Of a stretch of 64,000 nt of DNA, positions 46,349 to 56,506 are shown piece after piece. Under the pieces are notes generated by a model. It was given only the letters and a program-made list of their open reading frames with translations. It was not told the DNA's origin and searched no databases. Source of the stretch: Altererythrobacter sp. CAU 1644 (GTDB lineage Bacteria; Pseudomonadota; Alphaproteobacteria; Sphingomonadales; Sphingomonadaceae); NCBI RefSeq assembly GCF_029623755.1, contig NZ_CP121106.1, positions 3,042,352-3,106,351 on the forward strand, written 5' to 3'. Made by a program: the position numbers and the translations under genes. How positions within the stretch are numbered: position 1 is the stretch's first letter; every line of letters starts with the position of its first letter.

Positions 46349-47484
46349 GCCGCTTCCCGGCCGAGGCTTGCCACGCCGTCGCGCATCAGCGTGCGCCACA
46401 GGCTGCGCGGCCCGTCATGGTCGATATAGCACCCCTGCAGGTGCCGCTTGCCACTGGTCCCGTCGAAGGCCGTGCGCCCATGCAGCGTACGGCGGTTGTC
46501 CATCATCAGCAGCAGACCCGGTTCGAACGGGAAGCTCAACTGGAATTGCGGATCATTGGCCATGCGCTGGAGCCGCCGCCGCCCGGCATAGAACAGGTCG
46601 AGTTGTTCGGGTGCAGCGGGCAATACGTAATCGAGGCGCGAGCTCAGGCGCAGGCCGATCAGCCTGCCGAGATTGTCGCGCTCAACCAGCGGGCTGGCAT
46701 CCTCGACGATGCAGCTCGAAGTATCGTAGCGGAACCGCACAGGCAGCTCTTCGAGCGCGCGTGCCTCGTCAGGCGCGATCTCGGCGATCCGTTCAACCAG
46801 CGCCAGCCCGTCGACCACGGTCGAGAAGCCTCCCGCAACGCTGTTTTCGAGGCAGTGCAGGAACTGGATGCCCGGAACGGGAAAGCGATAGGGGTTGTCG
46901 GTATGCGCCGCGAGCGCAAGGCCGGTGTAGGCGAGATCGGTCGCCACCGGCTTGCTGTAAACGTCAAAAAGCCGACCCCAGTTAGTCTCGCGGATATAGC
47001 CGAAGCGCTGCGCCAGTGCGTCAAGATCTCCGGCTTCGTGCGGCGTGCCGCGAATGATGCAAAAGCCGCGGGTGAAGAATCCTTCCAGCAAGGTCCGCAT
47101 ACCGTCCGCGCCATCGATCTCATCGAAATGGGCGGAGGGAATCTCGCCGCTGGCATTCGTCCAGGCGACCGGCGTTGGCGTCCGCTCGGGATCGTCCTCC
47201 CAGCCACATTCGACCAACAGGCGCAAGGGATCGAAGTGTCCGCTATAGCCATCGCTGAACTGGACCGTGAAGCTATCCTCGCCACCGATTTCGATGACCC
47301 GCAGATCGTCGGGCAAGTCGTTGGGTTCGTAGAGGCGCTGGTGATTGAGCGGGTCGAGCGCGTCGGGCTCGCTCACCCTTTCGCGCAGCCATATAGGATG
47401 CAGGGCGAGTCGCTCTGCGTCCCCCCGGCTCAGAATGGCACCGCCCGATTGCGGGTCGGCAGCAAGAACGACACCATCCACCAT
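46345..47484 (-). CDS. tmpA: Fe(II)/2-oxoglutarate dioxygenase, TmpA-like (gamma-butyrobetaine hydroxylase family)
   Basis: A 379-residue enzyme. An N-terminal DUF971-like domain (LHPIWLRERVSEPDAL ... VQFSDGYSGHFDPLRLLVECGW) precedes a TauD/GBBH barrel whose iron ligands are H194 and D196 (AAHTDNPYR) and H335 (TLHGRTAF), with R347 for 2-oxoglutarate. The ATG at 47484 is used; an extension to 47544 has no domain. GBBH relatives hydroxylate carnitine precursors, but coupling to an HD oxygenase gene matches TmpA, which hydroxylates 2-(trimethylammonio)ethylphosphonate. It lies 61 bases after soxG, in line with feeding betaine to the demethylation genes. Confidence 0.84.
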   Translation of the reverse strand: MVDGVVLAADPQSGGAILSRGDAERLALHPIWLRERVSEPDALDPLNHQRLYEPNDLPDDLRVIEIGGEDSFTVQFSDGYSGHFDPLRLLVECGWEDDPERTPTPVAWTNASGEIPSAHFDEIDGADGMRTLLEGFFTRGFCIIRGTPHEAGDLDALAQRFGYIRETNWGRLFDVYSKPVATDLAYTGLALAAHTDNPYRFPVPGIQFLHCLENSVAGGFSTVVDGLALVERIAEIAPDEARALEELPVRFRYDTSSCIVEDASPLVERDNLGRLIGLRLSSRLDYVLPAAPEQLDLFYAGRRRLQRMANDPQFQLSFPFEPGLLLMMDNRRTLHGRTAFDGTSGKRHLQGCYIDHDGPRSLWRTLMRDGVASLGREAA

Positions 47485-47545
47485 AGCGACACCTCTCAAT
47501 GCCTTGCACGGACCGCGAACCTGCGTCCCGCACTTGATCAGCAAT

Positions 47546-48055
47546 CTACAATTCCGAGGCCGATTTCACCAGCACGCCCCAGACGAATTCCGCAAAGCTG
47601 CGCCAAACCTCGACCACGAAGCGTGTTTCGCTTTCGCGGATCAGCACGATCTCGACCCCTTCGAAGATCGTTCGCTTTCCGCTTCCGACGGGAAAGTTCT
47701 CGAGATCCAGCGGGTTTCCCCCCCTCAAGACCTCGACCGCGCGTGCCCCCTCTACCGCTATTGCAACCTGGCGTTCCGAGACGTCGACCACGCTTACCGC
47801 TTCGCCCGGGCGACCGGGTGCAGCGGTGCCCATCGGGACGCGCATCAGCCATTCGTCGGGACCGAGGCAGATAATACCGTCGCTGGTCGATCCGATCGCG
47901 CGCGGCAGCCCTCCGCCGATCACGCGGTCGAGCAGGTCGGCCTCTCTAGCGCGTAGCGAATAGCGCGCCATCGGCGGCTCGAGCGCGACCCTCGCGCCAA
48001 CGAATTCAACCGGCGAGGCGGGCACGGGTTCGGTCCGGCGAAGCGCTTCAGCCAT
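47546..48055 (-). CDS. soxG: Sarcosine oxidase gamma subunit
   Basis: A 169-residue SoxG-family protein, with RAIGSTSDGIICLGPDEWLM and SVVDVSERQVAIAVEGARAVEVLR resembling GcvT-like small subunits. Overlaps soxA by eight bases and follows the canonical soxBDAG order. Required for assembly of the heterotetrameric enzyme; it has no catalytic motif. Confidence 0.92.
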   Translation of the reverse strand: MAEALRRTEPVPASPVEFVGARVALEPPMARYSLRAREADLLDRVIGGGLPRAIGSTSDGIICLGPDEWLMRVPMGTAAPGRPGEAVSVVDVSERQVAIAVEGARAVEVLRGGNPLDLENFPVGSGKRTIFEGVEIVLIRESETRFVVEVWRSFAEFVWGVLVKSASEL

Positions 48056-50909
48056 CGAGCCGTTCCCCCTTCTCGTCGTAGAACACCATGCCGGTCACCT
48101 TGGCCGCGATGGTCCGATCCGGCATGGGAACGTGGAGGATTTCGCCCATCCGGTCATGCCCACCGGCGACCATGGCAATCGCGATCGAACGGCCGAGCGT
48201 CGCGCTCCAGTAGCTCGAGGTGACATGGCCGAGCATGGTCATCGGCACGGGCTGCCGCGGATCGGCGACGATCTGTGCTCCCTCCTCCAGCACTTCGCTG
48301 GGGTCTTCGGTCAGCAGACCGACGAGCTGCTTGCGGCCCTCGGCCACGATGTCCGGCCGCGCTAGTGAGCGCTTGCCAACGAAATCGAGCTTTTTCTTGC
48401 CGATCGCCCAGTCGAGCCCGGCGTCCATCGGCGTGATCGTACCGTCGGTGTCCTGCCCGACGATGATGTAGCCCTTCTCTGCGCGCAGCACGTGCATGGT
48501 CTCGGTGCCGTAGGGCGTAATCCCGTGCTCCTGCCCCGCTTCGAACAGCGCCTCCCATACGGCGCGGCCAAAGGCGGCCGGCACATTGATTTCGAAGCCC
48601 AGTTCACCGGTGAAGCTGACGCGGAACAGGCGCGTCGGCACGCCGCAGATCGTTCCCTCGCGCACAGCCATGTGCGGGAAAGCCTCGGGCGCGAGGTCGA
48701 TGCCTTCGACAAAGGGCGCAATGACCTCGCGCGCCTTGGGGCCTTGCAGCGCGATGACCGCCCATTGCTCGGTCGTGCTGGTCAGCCAGACGTCGAGATC
48801 GGGCCACTCGGTCTGGAGGTAGTCCTCCATCATGTTGAGTACGCGCGGCGCACCGCCGGTGGTCGTGGTGAGGTGGAAGCGGTCGTCAGACAGCCGCGCC
48901 GACACGCCGTCGTCGGTGATGAAGCCGTCTTCCTTGAGCAGCAGGCCATAACGGCAGCGCCCCGGCTCCAGCATCTTCCACGGGTTGGTGTACATGCGGT
49001 TGAGGAATTCCGCCGCATCCGGCCCGACGACCTCGATCTTGCCCAGCGTCGAGGCATCGAAGATGCCGACGCCGTTTCTGACCGCCAGGCACTCGCGGTT
49101 GACCGCGGCATGCATGTCCTCGCCGGGTTGCGGGAAGTAGCGCGCGCGGCGCCACTGGGCGACCGGCTCGAACACTGCGCCGTGCTCTTCCGCCCAGCTG
49201 TCGATATTGGTCTTGCGCGTCGGCTGGAACAGCGCGTCCTTCGCATGACCCGCCATCGCGCCGAAGGTCTGCGGCGTATAGGGCGGGCGGAAGGTCGTCA
49301 GGCCGATCTGTGGGATCGGACGGCTGAGCGCGGTCGAGGCAAGCTGCAAGCCGTTGAGATTGCTCGTTTTACCCTGATCGGTCGCCATGCCGGTGGTGGT
49401 GTAGCGCTTGATATGTTCGATCGACTTGAAACCCTCGCGCACAGCCAGGTCGATGTCCTTGGCGGTCACGTCATTCTGGAAATCGACGAACGCCTTGATC
49501 GTCGCGGGATCCCTCGGCGTCGGGAGCCGATCGATATTGATCCCGCCGCCGAAATCCCAGTCGCCGCTGCAGGCACCGACGCAGCGAACCTTTTCGTGCG
49601 GCTTGTCGGGCAGGTATGCTCCCCAGTTCTCGTCCCAGCGGATCGAGCCCTTCGAATGCGACCACAGGTGAATGCTCGGAGTCCAGCCACCCGCCATCAG
49701 CAGCGTGTCACAAGCGATACTCAATTTCTTCCCGCCCAAATTCGGCGCGACTTCAATCGCACTGACCGCGTGCCGACCCGAAACATCCATTACGCTCGAG
49801 GCGAGATGGACCCCGATCCCGCGATCTTCGGCCATCGCCATCAATGGCTCCGACACTCGGTCCCGGCAGTCGACAATCGCCGCGATGCCGACGCCTGCAT
49901 CGTGCAGCGCGAAAACGTCATGCCAGCCGCTGTCGTGGCAGGCCATCAGCGCTACTTTACGCCCCACGGCAACGCCGTAGCGATGGAGATAGGTCCTCGC
50001 TGCGGAGGCCAGCATCACGCCGGGCGTGTCATTGCCTTCGAAAACCAAGGGCCTCTCAATCGCGCCCTGCGCGAGCACCACTTCGCCAGCGCGGATACGC
50101 CACAGCTTCTCGCGCGGTCCCTTGCCTGCGTCGGCAAGGTGATCGGTCAGCCGCTCAACCGCAGTGATGAAATTATCGTGGTAATAGCCGAGCGCGGTCG
50201 TGCGCGTCAGCAGTTGGACATTGGACGCAGCGTGAAGTTTCCTCACCGCGGCTGCCAGCGAATCCCATTGTGCCGGATCGCTGAGCGCACCGCCGCCAAG
50301 CTCGTCCTGCTCGTCGACCAGCACGACGCGGCCGCCGGAATTGGCCGCTGCCAGCGCCGCTTCGATGCCCGCAGCGCCTCCCCCGACCACCAGCACCTCG
50401 CAGTGGAGATAGGCGGCGGTGTAGTCGTCGGGATCGGGCAGTTCAGGCGCATCGCCCAGCCCCGCCATATTGCGGATCGCGGGCTCGTAGAGCTTCTCCC
50501 AGAAGCTGCGCGGCCACATGAACGTCTTGTTGTAGAAACCCGCCGGGAAGAACCGCCCCAGCCGGTCGTTGATCGCACCGAGATCGGTCTTGAGCGATGG
50601 CCACCGATTCTGGCTGCGCGCGTCGAGACCGTGGTAGATTTCCACCCCGGTCGCGCGCAGGTTCGGCGTGAAGCGACCCGGCCCGCGATCGACCGAGACC
50701 AGCGCGTTCGCCTCCTCGGTGCCCGCCGACATTACGCCGCGTGGACGATGATATTTGAAGCTGCGGCCGAACAGCATCTCGCCATCGCCCAGCAACGCGC
50801 TCGCCAGCGTGTCGCCCGCAAAGCCGTGGCGTGCCCTGCCATCCCACTGGAATTCGACCAGACGCGAACGGTCTACCCGCCCCAGCCCCTCGACGCGCCA
50901 GCCGCTCAC
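48048..50909 (-). CDS. soxA: Sarcosine oxidase alpha subunit
   Basis: A 953-residue subunit. A 2Fe-2S-like N-terminal fold precedes the NAD-binding Rossmann domain (VVGGGAAGIEAALAAA near residue 173) and a C-terminal GcvT/aminomethyltransferase domain (from about 575; RMYTNPWKMLEPGRCRYGLLL, GELGFEINVPAAFG) that captures the methyl carbon on THF as 5,10-methylene-THF. Starts with GTG at 50909 in a GTGA overlap with soxD. The cytoplasmic tetramer converts sarcosine to glycine, H2O2 and methylene-THF (or formaldehyde without THF). Confidence 0.95.
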   Translation of the reverse strand: MSGWRVEGLGRVDRSRLVEFQWDGRARHGFAGDTLASALLGDGEMLFGRSFKYHRPRGVMSAGTEEANALVSVDRGPGRFTPNLRATGVEIYHGLDARSQNRWPSLKTDLGAINDRLGRFFPAGFYNKTFMWPRSFWEKLYEPAIRNMAGLGDAPELPDPDDYTAAYLHCEVLVVGGGAAGIEAALAAANSGGRVVLVDEQDELGGGALSDPAQWDSLAAAVRKLHAASNVQLLTRTTALGYYHDNFITAVERLTDHLADAGKGPREKLWRIRAGEVVLAQGAIERPLVFEGNDTPGVMLASAARTYLHRYGVAVGRKVALMACHDSGWHDVFALHDAGVGIAAIVDCRDRVSEPLMAMAEDRGIGVHLASSVMDVSGRHAVSAIEVAPNLGGKKLSIACDTLLMAGGWTPSIHLWSHSKGSIRWDENWGAYLPDKPHEKVRCVGACSGDWDFGGGINIDRLPTPRDPATIKAFVDFQNDVTAKDIDLAVREGFKSIEHIKRYTTTGMATDQGKTSNLNGLQLASTALSRPIPQIGLTTFRPPYTPQTFGAMAGHAKDALFQPTRKTNIDSWAEEHGAVFEPVAQWRRARYFPQPGEDMHAAVNRECLAVRNGVGIFDASTLGKIEVVGPDAAEFLNRMYTNPWKMLEPGRCRYGLLLKEDGFITDDGVSARLSDDRFHLTTTTGGAPRVLNMMEDYLQTEWPDLDVWLTSTTEQWAVIALQGPKAREVIAPFVEGIDLAPEAFPHMAVREGTICGVPTRLFRVSFTGELGFEINVPAAFGRAVWEALFEAGQEHGITPYGTETMHVLRAEKGYIIVGQDTDGTITPMDAGLDWAIGKKKLDFVGKRSLARPDIVAEGRKQLVGLLTEDPSEVLEEGAQIVADPRQPVPMTMLGHVTSSYWSATLGRSIAIAMVAGGHDRMGEILHVPMPDRTIAAKVTGMVFYDEKGERLDG

Positions 50910-51178
50910 TTGCGTGGCTCCCCGGCCTTGTAGGTCACCTCGAACTTGTCGCTGGCGGTGTCGCGTACCGCGTTGAAGAAGCGTCCACAGCCGAAGCTGT
51001 GCCGCCAGCGTTCATGATGGCGACCGCGCGGATTATTGCGGATGAAGAGGTATTTCTCCCACTCCTCATCCGAGAGCGCCGAAGGATCAAGCGGGCGCGC
51101 GATATGCGCCTCGCCGGCATAGGTGAATTCGACCTCTGGCAGATCATGTCCGCAATAGGGGCAGCGGATCAGCAGCAT
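50906..51178 (-). CDS. soxD: Sarcosine oxidase delta subunit
   Basis: A 90-residue zinc-binding subunit. CPYCG at residues 6-10 and the downstream HxxxxxHSFGCGRFF segment provide the zinc ligands. Ends EVTYKAGEP as in the family. Sits one base after soxB's stop and overlaps soxA. Confidence 0.93.
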   Translation of the reverse strand: MLLIRCPYCGHDLPEVEFTYAGEAHIARPLDPSALSDEEWEKYLFIRNNPRGRHHERWRHSFGCGRFFNAVRDTASDKFEVTYKAGEPRK

Positions 51179-51179
51179 C

Positions 51180-52433
51180 TCAGTGCGCCACCGCAGCGGC
51201 CGCGGCCTCGTCGATCAGGCGCCCGTTGCGGAACCGTTCGAGCGTGAAAGGCGCGTTGATCGGGTGCGGTTCGTCCTTGGCGATGGTCCAGGCGAGCAGG
51301 TCCGCAGCGCCTGGAGTGGCCTTGAAGCCGCCTGTCCCCCAGCCGCAATTGACGTAGAGCCCCTTCACTGGCGTCTTGCCGAGGATCGCCGAGCGGTCGG
51401 GCGTGACGTCCACCGTGCCTGCCCAACTGCGCAGCATCCGCATCCGGCGGAAGATCGGAAATATCTCGCAGATCGCGGCGATATTGTGCTCGATGATGTG
51501 CGAGGCGCCGCGCTGCGAATAGCTGACGTATTGGTCGGTACCCGCGCCGATCACCAGCTCGCCCTTGTCCGACTGGCTCATATAGGCGTGGACCGTGTTC
51601 GACATGACCACGCAGGGGAAAACCGGCTTGACCGGCTCGCTGACGAGCGCCTGCAGCGGGAAACTCTCCAGCGGAAAGTCGAGCCCGGCCATCTTCATGA
51701 TCAGCGAGCTGTTACCTGCTGCCGAGACGCCGATCTTCTTCGCACCGATAAAGCCGCGCTCGGTCTCGACGCCTTCGACCGCGCCATCCGCCCCCCGACG
51801 GATGCCAGTCACTGCGCAGTTCTGGATGATGTCGACTCCGAGCGCGGCGGCGGCCCGGGCATAGCCCCAGGCCACACTGTCATGCCTCGCCGTTCCACCA
51901 CGCCGTTGTAGCGCCGCCCCCAGCACCGGATAGCGTGCCCCCGGATCGATCGAGAGCGGCGGGCAATATTCCTTCGCCTCTTGCGGCGTCAGCCATTCAT
52001 TATCGACACCATTGAGGCGGTTGGCGTGGATGTGCCGCTTGAAGCTCTGCACATCGTGGACATTGTGCGCGAGCATCATCACCCCGCGCTTGGAATACAT
52101 GACGTTGTAGTTGAGCTCCTGGCTCAGCCCGTCCCACAACTTCAGCGCATGATCGTAGAGATGGGCACTTTCGTCATAGAGATAGTTCGAACGGATGATG
52201 GTGGTGTTGCGCCCGGTGTTGCCGCCGCCCAGCCAGCCCTTCTCAATCACAGCGACATTGGTGATGCCGTGCTTCTTGGCGAGATAATAGGCCGCGCCAA
52301 GCCCATGTCCGCCTGCGCCGACGATAACGACGTCGTAGCTCTGCTTGGGCGCAGCGTCGGGCCACTGCTCGGGCCACGACTTGTGGTGGCCGAGCGCCTT
52401 GGCAAACAGGTTCAAGGCATTGAATGGGGTCAT
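51180..52433 (-). CDS. soxB: Sarcosine oxidase beta subunit
   Basis: A 417-residue FAD subunit carrying the sarcosine-oxidising site. [20 protein letters not shown] is the FAD-binding strand-loop-helix; [22 protein letters not shown] contains the histidine/asparagine region for covalent FMN as in the tetrameric enzyme; the C-terminus [16 protein letters not shown] is typical. Four bases after the dimethylglycine dehydrogenase gene, so the two N-demethylations are coexpressed. Confidence 0.95.
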   Translation of the reverse strand: MTPFNALNLFAKALGHHKSWPEQWPDAAPKQSYDVVIVGAGGHGLGAAYYLAKKHGITNVAVIEKGWLGGGNTGRNTTIIRSNYLYDESAHLYDHALKLWDGLSQELNYNVMYSKRGVMMLAHNVHDVQSFKRHIHANRLNGVDNEWLTPQEAKEYCPPLSIDPGARYPVLGAALQRRGGTARHDSVAWGYARAAAALGVDIIQNCAVTGIRRGADGAVEGVETERGFIGAKKIGVSAAGNSSLIMKMAGLDFPLESFPLQALVSEPVKPVFPCVVMSNTVHAYMSQSDKGELVIGAGTDQYVSYSQRGASHIIEHNIAAICEIFPIFRRMRMLRSWAGTVDVTPDRSAILGKTPVKGLYVNCGWGTGGFKATPGAADLLAWTIAKDEPHPINAPFTLERFRNGRLIDEAAAAAVAH

Positions 52434-52437
52434 CCGA

Positions 52438-54951
52438 TTACGCCCTCAGCGCCTCATTCTCCGGATCGAAGGGACTGTCGGGAATGATCACGGCCTTGTG
52501 GCGGTTGCCGAGGATCGAGATCTCGAGCTCGGCCCCCTCGGCGGCGTGCTCAGGGCGCACCATCGCGAGTGCCAAGCTTTTGCTCACGCGCCAGCCGTAT
52601 CCACCCGAGGTGACGCGCCCGACGAGCTCTTCGCCAAGATAGATCGCTTCCGATCCGCGCGCGTCAGCGTTGGTCACGCCCACCACTTCCATCGTGACGA
52701 ACTGCCAATTGAGCCCTGCCTCCTGCCGTTCGAGCAGGCGGTCGCGACCATGGAAGTACTCCTTCTTCTTCGAAATGAAGCGATCGAGACCGCTCTCATG
52801 CGCTGAATATTCGATCGAAAGCTCGCGCGGGATCAGCTTGTAGCTTTTCTCCATCGCCATCAGCGTCATCGCCCGGATGCCGAAGGGCTTGATGTCGTAT
52901 TCGGCCCCGGCCTCCATCAGCTTGTCGAAGATGTAGTTCTGCATCTCGATCGGGTGGTGGATCTCCCAACCCAATTCGCCGATGAAATTAACCCGAAGCG
53001 CGTCGACAGGAGCGGCACCGATGCTGATCTTTTGACCGGTCAGCCACGGAAAGCCCTCGTTGGACAGATCGGCGCGGGTGACCTTGGACAGCACATCGCG
53101 GGCATGCGGACCGGCTAGCACCAGCACGCCCATCGCGGTGGTCAACCTCTCATAGGTGACCGAGCCATCGGTTGGCATCGCCTTCTTGAGATAATCGTGA
53201 TCGTGCCGCTCGTAGGCCCCTGCGGAGACCAGATAGAACTCTTGCGGGCCGGTCTTGTAGACGGTGAACTCGCTGCGCACGCCGCCCTCGCTGGTGAGCA
53301 GATAGCTCAGGCACAGGCGCCCGACGGTCTTCGGAACGAAGTTGGTCAGCAACCCGCCCAGCCACTCTTCCGCTCCAGGGCCGGCAATGCGGCACTTGGC
53401 GAAGGGCGACATGTCCTGGATGCCGACCTTGCTGGTGACATGCTTCACCTCGTTACCAACATGCTCGAAATAGTTCGAACGGCGGAACGACCACTTCTCG
53501 CGGATCGGTTCGCCTTCGACAACCGGGTGGTTGTGGTTGAGCAGGACATTGGGCCGATCGAGATCAGCATCGGACAGCTCGTAGCCTTGCGGCGCAAACC
53601 AGTTGGGCCGCTCCCAGCCGAAAACATTGCCGAACACCGCGCCCAGATCCTTCATCCGGTCGTAGCATGGCGTGCGGCGCACGCCCCGCGCGGCCTCGCG
53701 CTCCTCATCCGGGTAGTGGACTGTGAAGACCTTGGCATAGGCCTCCTCATTCTTCTCGATGAGGTAGCCCTCGCCCGCATAACCCCCGAAGCGGCGCGGA
53801 TCGACGCCCATCATGTCGATGGTCGGCTCGCCGTCGACGATCCAGTGCGCCAGCTGCCATCCGGCACCGCCGGCAGCAGTGATCCCGAAGCTGTGGCCCT
53901 CGTTGAGCCAAAAGTTCTTGCGGTCCCACGCCGGGCCGATGATCGGCGAACCGTCGGGCGTGTAGGCGATCGCGCCGTTGTAGACCTTCTTGACCCCGAC
54001 CTCGCCAAAGGCGGGCACGCGCTCGATCGCGCTCTCGATATGCGGCATAAGCCGGTCTAGGTCGTCGGGGAACAGCTCATATTCGCTGTTGGCTGCCGGG
54101 CCGTCGACATAGCAGGCGGGCGCACCGACCTCGTAGGGGCCGAGCAGCAGGCCACCAGCTTCTTCGCGCATGTACCAGGAGGAATCGCTCTCGCGCAGCA
54201 CGCCCATCTCGGGCAGGCCCTGCGCCCGGCGCTCCATGATCAGCGGGTGCTGCTCGGTGACGAAATACTGGTGTTCGACCGGGATGACGGGGATGTCGAG
54301 ACCGACCATCCGCCCGGTCTGGCGCGCGAAATTGCCGGTGCAGGACACCACGTGCTCACAGGTGATATCGCCCTGGTCGGTGTGCACCACCCACTCGCCG
54401 TTAGCCTTCTGATCGATGCCGGTGACTGTCGTGTTGCGATGGATCTTTGCGCCGCGCTGCCGCGCCCCCTTGGCTAGCGCCTGGGTCAAGTCAGCGGGCT
54501 GGATATAGCCGTCATCCGGGTGGCGGATCGCACCGATGATGTCGTGCGTTTCGCACAGTGGCCAGATTTCCTTGACCTCGTCAGGCGTCAGGAAATCGAC
54601 ATCGACGCCAATGGTCCGGGCAACGCCAGCATAGTAGCGATATTCGTCCATCCGGTCCTGCGTCTTGGCAAGGCGGATGTTCGACACGCGCGAGTAGCCG
54701 ACGTTGAGTTCGGTTTCCGCTTCGAGGCTGGGATATAGGTCGACCGAGTACTGGTGGATTTTGCCCACCGAGTACGACAGGTTGAACAGCGGCAGCAGAC
54801 CGGCCGCGTGCCAGGTCGAACCACTGGTCAGTTCCTTGCGCTCGATCAGCACCACATCCGACCAGCCAAGCTTCGCGAGGTGGTACAGGGTGCTTACCCC
54901 GACCACGCCGCCGCCGATCACCACGACCCGTGCGTTATTCGTGAAACTCAC
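52438..54951 (-). CDS. Dimethylglycine dehydrogenase-like FAD/GcvT oxidoreductase
   Basis: An 837-residue fusion of a DAO-type FAD domain ([20 protein letters not shown] near the N-terminus; [14 protein letters not shown] with the His used for covalent FAD in DMGDH relatives) and a C-terminal GcvT-like folate domain ([38 protein letters not shown]). The start is the GTG at 54951; no ATG lies close to the FAD motif and the frame to 55068 has no supported start. It converts dimethylglycine to sarcosine with methylene-THF formation. First gene of the DMGDH-soxBDAG-tmpAB-MFS run. A sarcosine dehydrogenase identity is possible but less likely beside SoxBDAG. Confidence 0.9.
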   Translation of the reverse strand: MSFTNNARVVVIGGGVVGVSTLYHLAKLGWSDVVLIERKELTSGSTWHAAGLLPLFNLSYSVGKIHQYSVDLYPSLEAETELNVGYSRVSNIRLAKTQDRMDEYRYYAGVARTIGVDVDFLTPDEVKEIWPLCETHDIIGAIRHPDDGYIQPADLTQALAKGARQRGAKIHRNTTVTGIDQKANGEWVVHTDQGDITCEHVVSCTGNFARQTGRMVGLDIPVIPVEHQYFVTEQHPLIMERRAQGLPEMGVLRESDSSWYMREEAGGLLLGPYEVGAPACYVDGPAANSEYELFPDDLDRLMPHIESAIERVPAFGEVGVKKVYNGAIAYTPDGSPIIGPAWDRKNFWLNEGHSFGITAAGGAGWQLAHWIVDGEPTIDMMGVDPRRFGGYAGEGYLIEKNEEAYAKVFTVHYPDEEREAARGVRRTPCYDRMKDLGAVFGNVFGWERPNWFAPQGYELSDADLDRPNVLLNHNHPVVEGEPIREKWSFRRSNYFEHVGNEVKHVTSKVGIQDMSPFAKCRIAGPGAEEWLGGLLTNFVPKTVGRLCLSYLLTSEGGVRSEFTVYKTGPQEFYLVSAGAYERHDHDYLKKAMPTDGSVTYERLTTAMGVLVLAGPHARDVLSKVTRADLSNEGFPWLTGQKISIGAAPVDALRVNFIGELGWEIHHPIEMQNYIFDKLMEAGAEYDIKPFGIRAMTLMAMEKSYKLIPRELSIEYSAHESGLDRFISKKKEYFHGRDRLLERQEAGLNWQFVTMEVVGVTNADARGSEAIYLGEELVGRVTSGGYGWRVSKSLALAMVRPEHAAEGAELEISILGNRHKAVIIPDSPFDPENEALRA

Positions 54952-55284
54952 TGGCAAATATCCGTCCAAATCCGCGGGACAACCCCTGCGCCATCCTATG
55001 CCCCGGCAAGACCAGCCTTCGCAACGCGCACGCACTGCATTCGAGATACTAATGCTGGGAATTAGCACCGCAACGAAAGAGGTCGAGCTGACACGAGAAT
55101 TTGCCTGATTTCTGCGGAATCACACGCCATCTCTCGTCCGGCTGAAGTGCCTGCCGAGCGCACCAAACATCAGTCAGGCAAATGCAAGGCGCCGGATCAG
55201 GCGCTGAGTCCAATTGCCATCGCCAATCTGCCCCGGCATCAGGCGCCCCAATTTCGACGCGCATCATGCAAAGGGAACTACCGG
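54952..55284. other. Divergent intergenic region, DMGDH operon / folD
   Basis: A 333-base gap that must hold the promoters of both divergent units. I see no gene, no clear riboswitch and no copy of the ATGCGACA repeat found upstream of the corrinoid operon. A partly AT-rich patch around 55090-55115 is the likeliest promoter zone. AAGGGA at 55272-55277 serves folD. Confidence 0.5.
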
Positions 55285-56157
55285 GTGGCGCAACTGATCG
55301 ATGGCCGAGCGCTTGCACGAGGTCTTGACGAAGAAACCAGGATCGGGGTCGCCGAGCGGCTTGGCCGGGGTCATGAAGCCCCGGGCCTCGCGGTGGTCCT
55401 GGTTGGCGAAGATCCGGCGAGCGAGGTCTATGTCGCCCACAAGATCAGGGCCTGCGCGCGCGTGGGCATCACCAGCTACGAGCATCGCCTGCCCGAAAAC
55501 ACGCCGCAGGATGCTTTGCTGACACTCATCGCCCGGCTCAACATCGACCCGACCGTGCATGGCATACTCGTCCAGGTACCGCTGCCCCGGCATATCGATG
55601 CCGGCGTGATCCTGGGCTCTATCGACCCGGCGAAGGACGTGGACGGCTTCCACCCGGTCAATGTCGGGCGACTTTCGACCGGCACCGGGGGCCTGGTCCC
55701 GTGCACCCCACTCGGCGTCATGAAGCTGCTCGACACGGTGATCGACGACCTCACCGGGCTGAACGCCGTGGTGATCGGCAAATCGAACATCGTCGGCAAG
55801 CCGATCGCCATGTTGCTGCTTGAGCGCGAGGCGACCGTCACCGTCACCCATATCGAAACCCGCGGCCTGCCCGAGATTGCGCGTCAAGCCGACATCATCG
55901 TCGCCGCGGCCGGCTCACCGCGGCTGGTCAAGGGGTTCTGGGTCAAGGAAGGCGCCGTACTCATCGACGTGGGGATTACCCGCGTGCCCAATGGAGCCGG
56001 CGGCGAGCATCTCGTCGGCGATATCGCTTTCAACGAGGTCCAACATGCGAAGGCAGTCACGCCGGTCCCTGGCGGGGTCGGACCGATGACCATCGCCTGC
56101 CTGCTCTCCAACACACTCAAGGCCGCACGCAATGCAGAGGAGGCGCACCATGCCTGA
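55285..56157 (+). CDS. folD: Bifunctional methylene-THF dehydrogenase/methenyl-THF cyclohydrolase
   Basis: A 290-residue FolD. GTG 55285 (MAQLIDGRALARGL) has AAGGGA eight bases upstream; the longer frame to 55147 lacks support. EVYVAHKIRACARVGI with the catalytic Lys, ILVQVPLPRHID, KDVDGFHPVN and VIGKSNIVGKPIAMLL (NADP loop) are all present. Links methylene-THF made by DMGDH/Sox and MetF to 10-formyl-THF for Fhs. It diverges from the DMGDH operon and overlaps folB. Confidence 0.96.
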   Translation: MAQLIDGRALARGLDEETRIGVAERLGRGHEAPGLAVVLVGEDPASEVYVAHKIRACARVGITSYEHRLPENTPQDALLTLIARLNIDPTVHGILVQVPLPRHIDAGVILGSIDPAKDVDGFHPVNVGRLSTGTGGLVPCTPLGVMKLLDTVIDDLTGLNAVVIGKSNIVGKPIAMLLLEREATVTVTHIETRGLPEIARQADIIVAAAGSPRLVKGFWVKEGAVLIDVGITRVPNGAGGEHLVGDIAFNEVQHAKAVTPVPGGVGPMTIACLLSNTLKAARNAEEAHHA

Positions 56158-56506
56158 CGCGACGACGACAACTTCGGTTCGGGTGCGCGATTACCCAGTA
56201 CTTGCAGACATCGGCATAAACCCCGACGAGGTCGGCAGGCGCCAACCGCTCGTGGTATCGGTCGAGATCGAGGTCGCTGCGTCGGCCATCGCCGATATCG
56301 CCGATACAGTCGACTATCGCCGTATCGTTGCCGCGATTGACGAGCTTGCGGCGGTCCACATTCCCCTGATCGAGACATTCGCACAGCAGCTTGGCGAGAA
56401 ATGCCTGGCGATGGGCCATGTCGTCAGAGCGGACATCTCGATCGACAAGCCCTTTGCGATCACGCGGGGAATGGCGGGAACAAGCGTAAGAATCTCGCAA
56501 GCCTAG
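56150..56506 (+). CDS. folB: Dihydroneopterin aldolase
   Basis: A 118-residue FolB. VRVRDYPVLADIGINPDEVGRR and VDYRRIVAAIDELA match the family; ISIDKPFAITRG near the C-terminus contains the catalytic Lys. The ATG at 56150 has AGAGGAGG upstream and overlaps folD by eight bases. The family makes 6-hydroxymethyl-dihydropterin for folate synthesis. Coupling to folD in this setting suggests folate supply is raised with one-carbon catabolism, though a standard biosynthetic unit is equally possible. Confidence 0.88.
   Translation: MPDATTTTSVRVRDYPVLADIGINPDEVGRRQPLVVSVEIEVAASAIADIADTVDYRRIVAAIDELAAVHIPLIETFAQQLGEKCLAMGHVVRADISIDKPFAITRGMAGTSVRISQA

Noticed and set aside
48492..50933. 813-codon open frame on the plus strand opposite soxA
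   Set aside because: Antisense shadow of soxA caused by high-GC third positions; no domain and Arg/His/Ala-rich composition.
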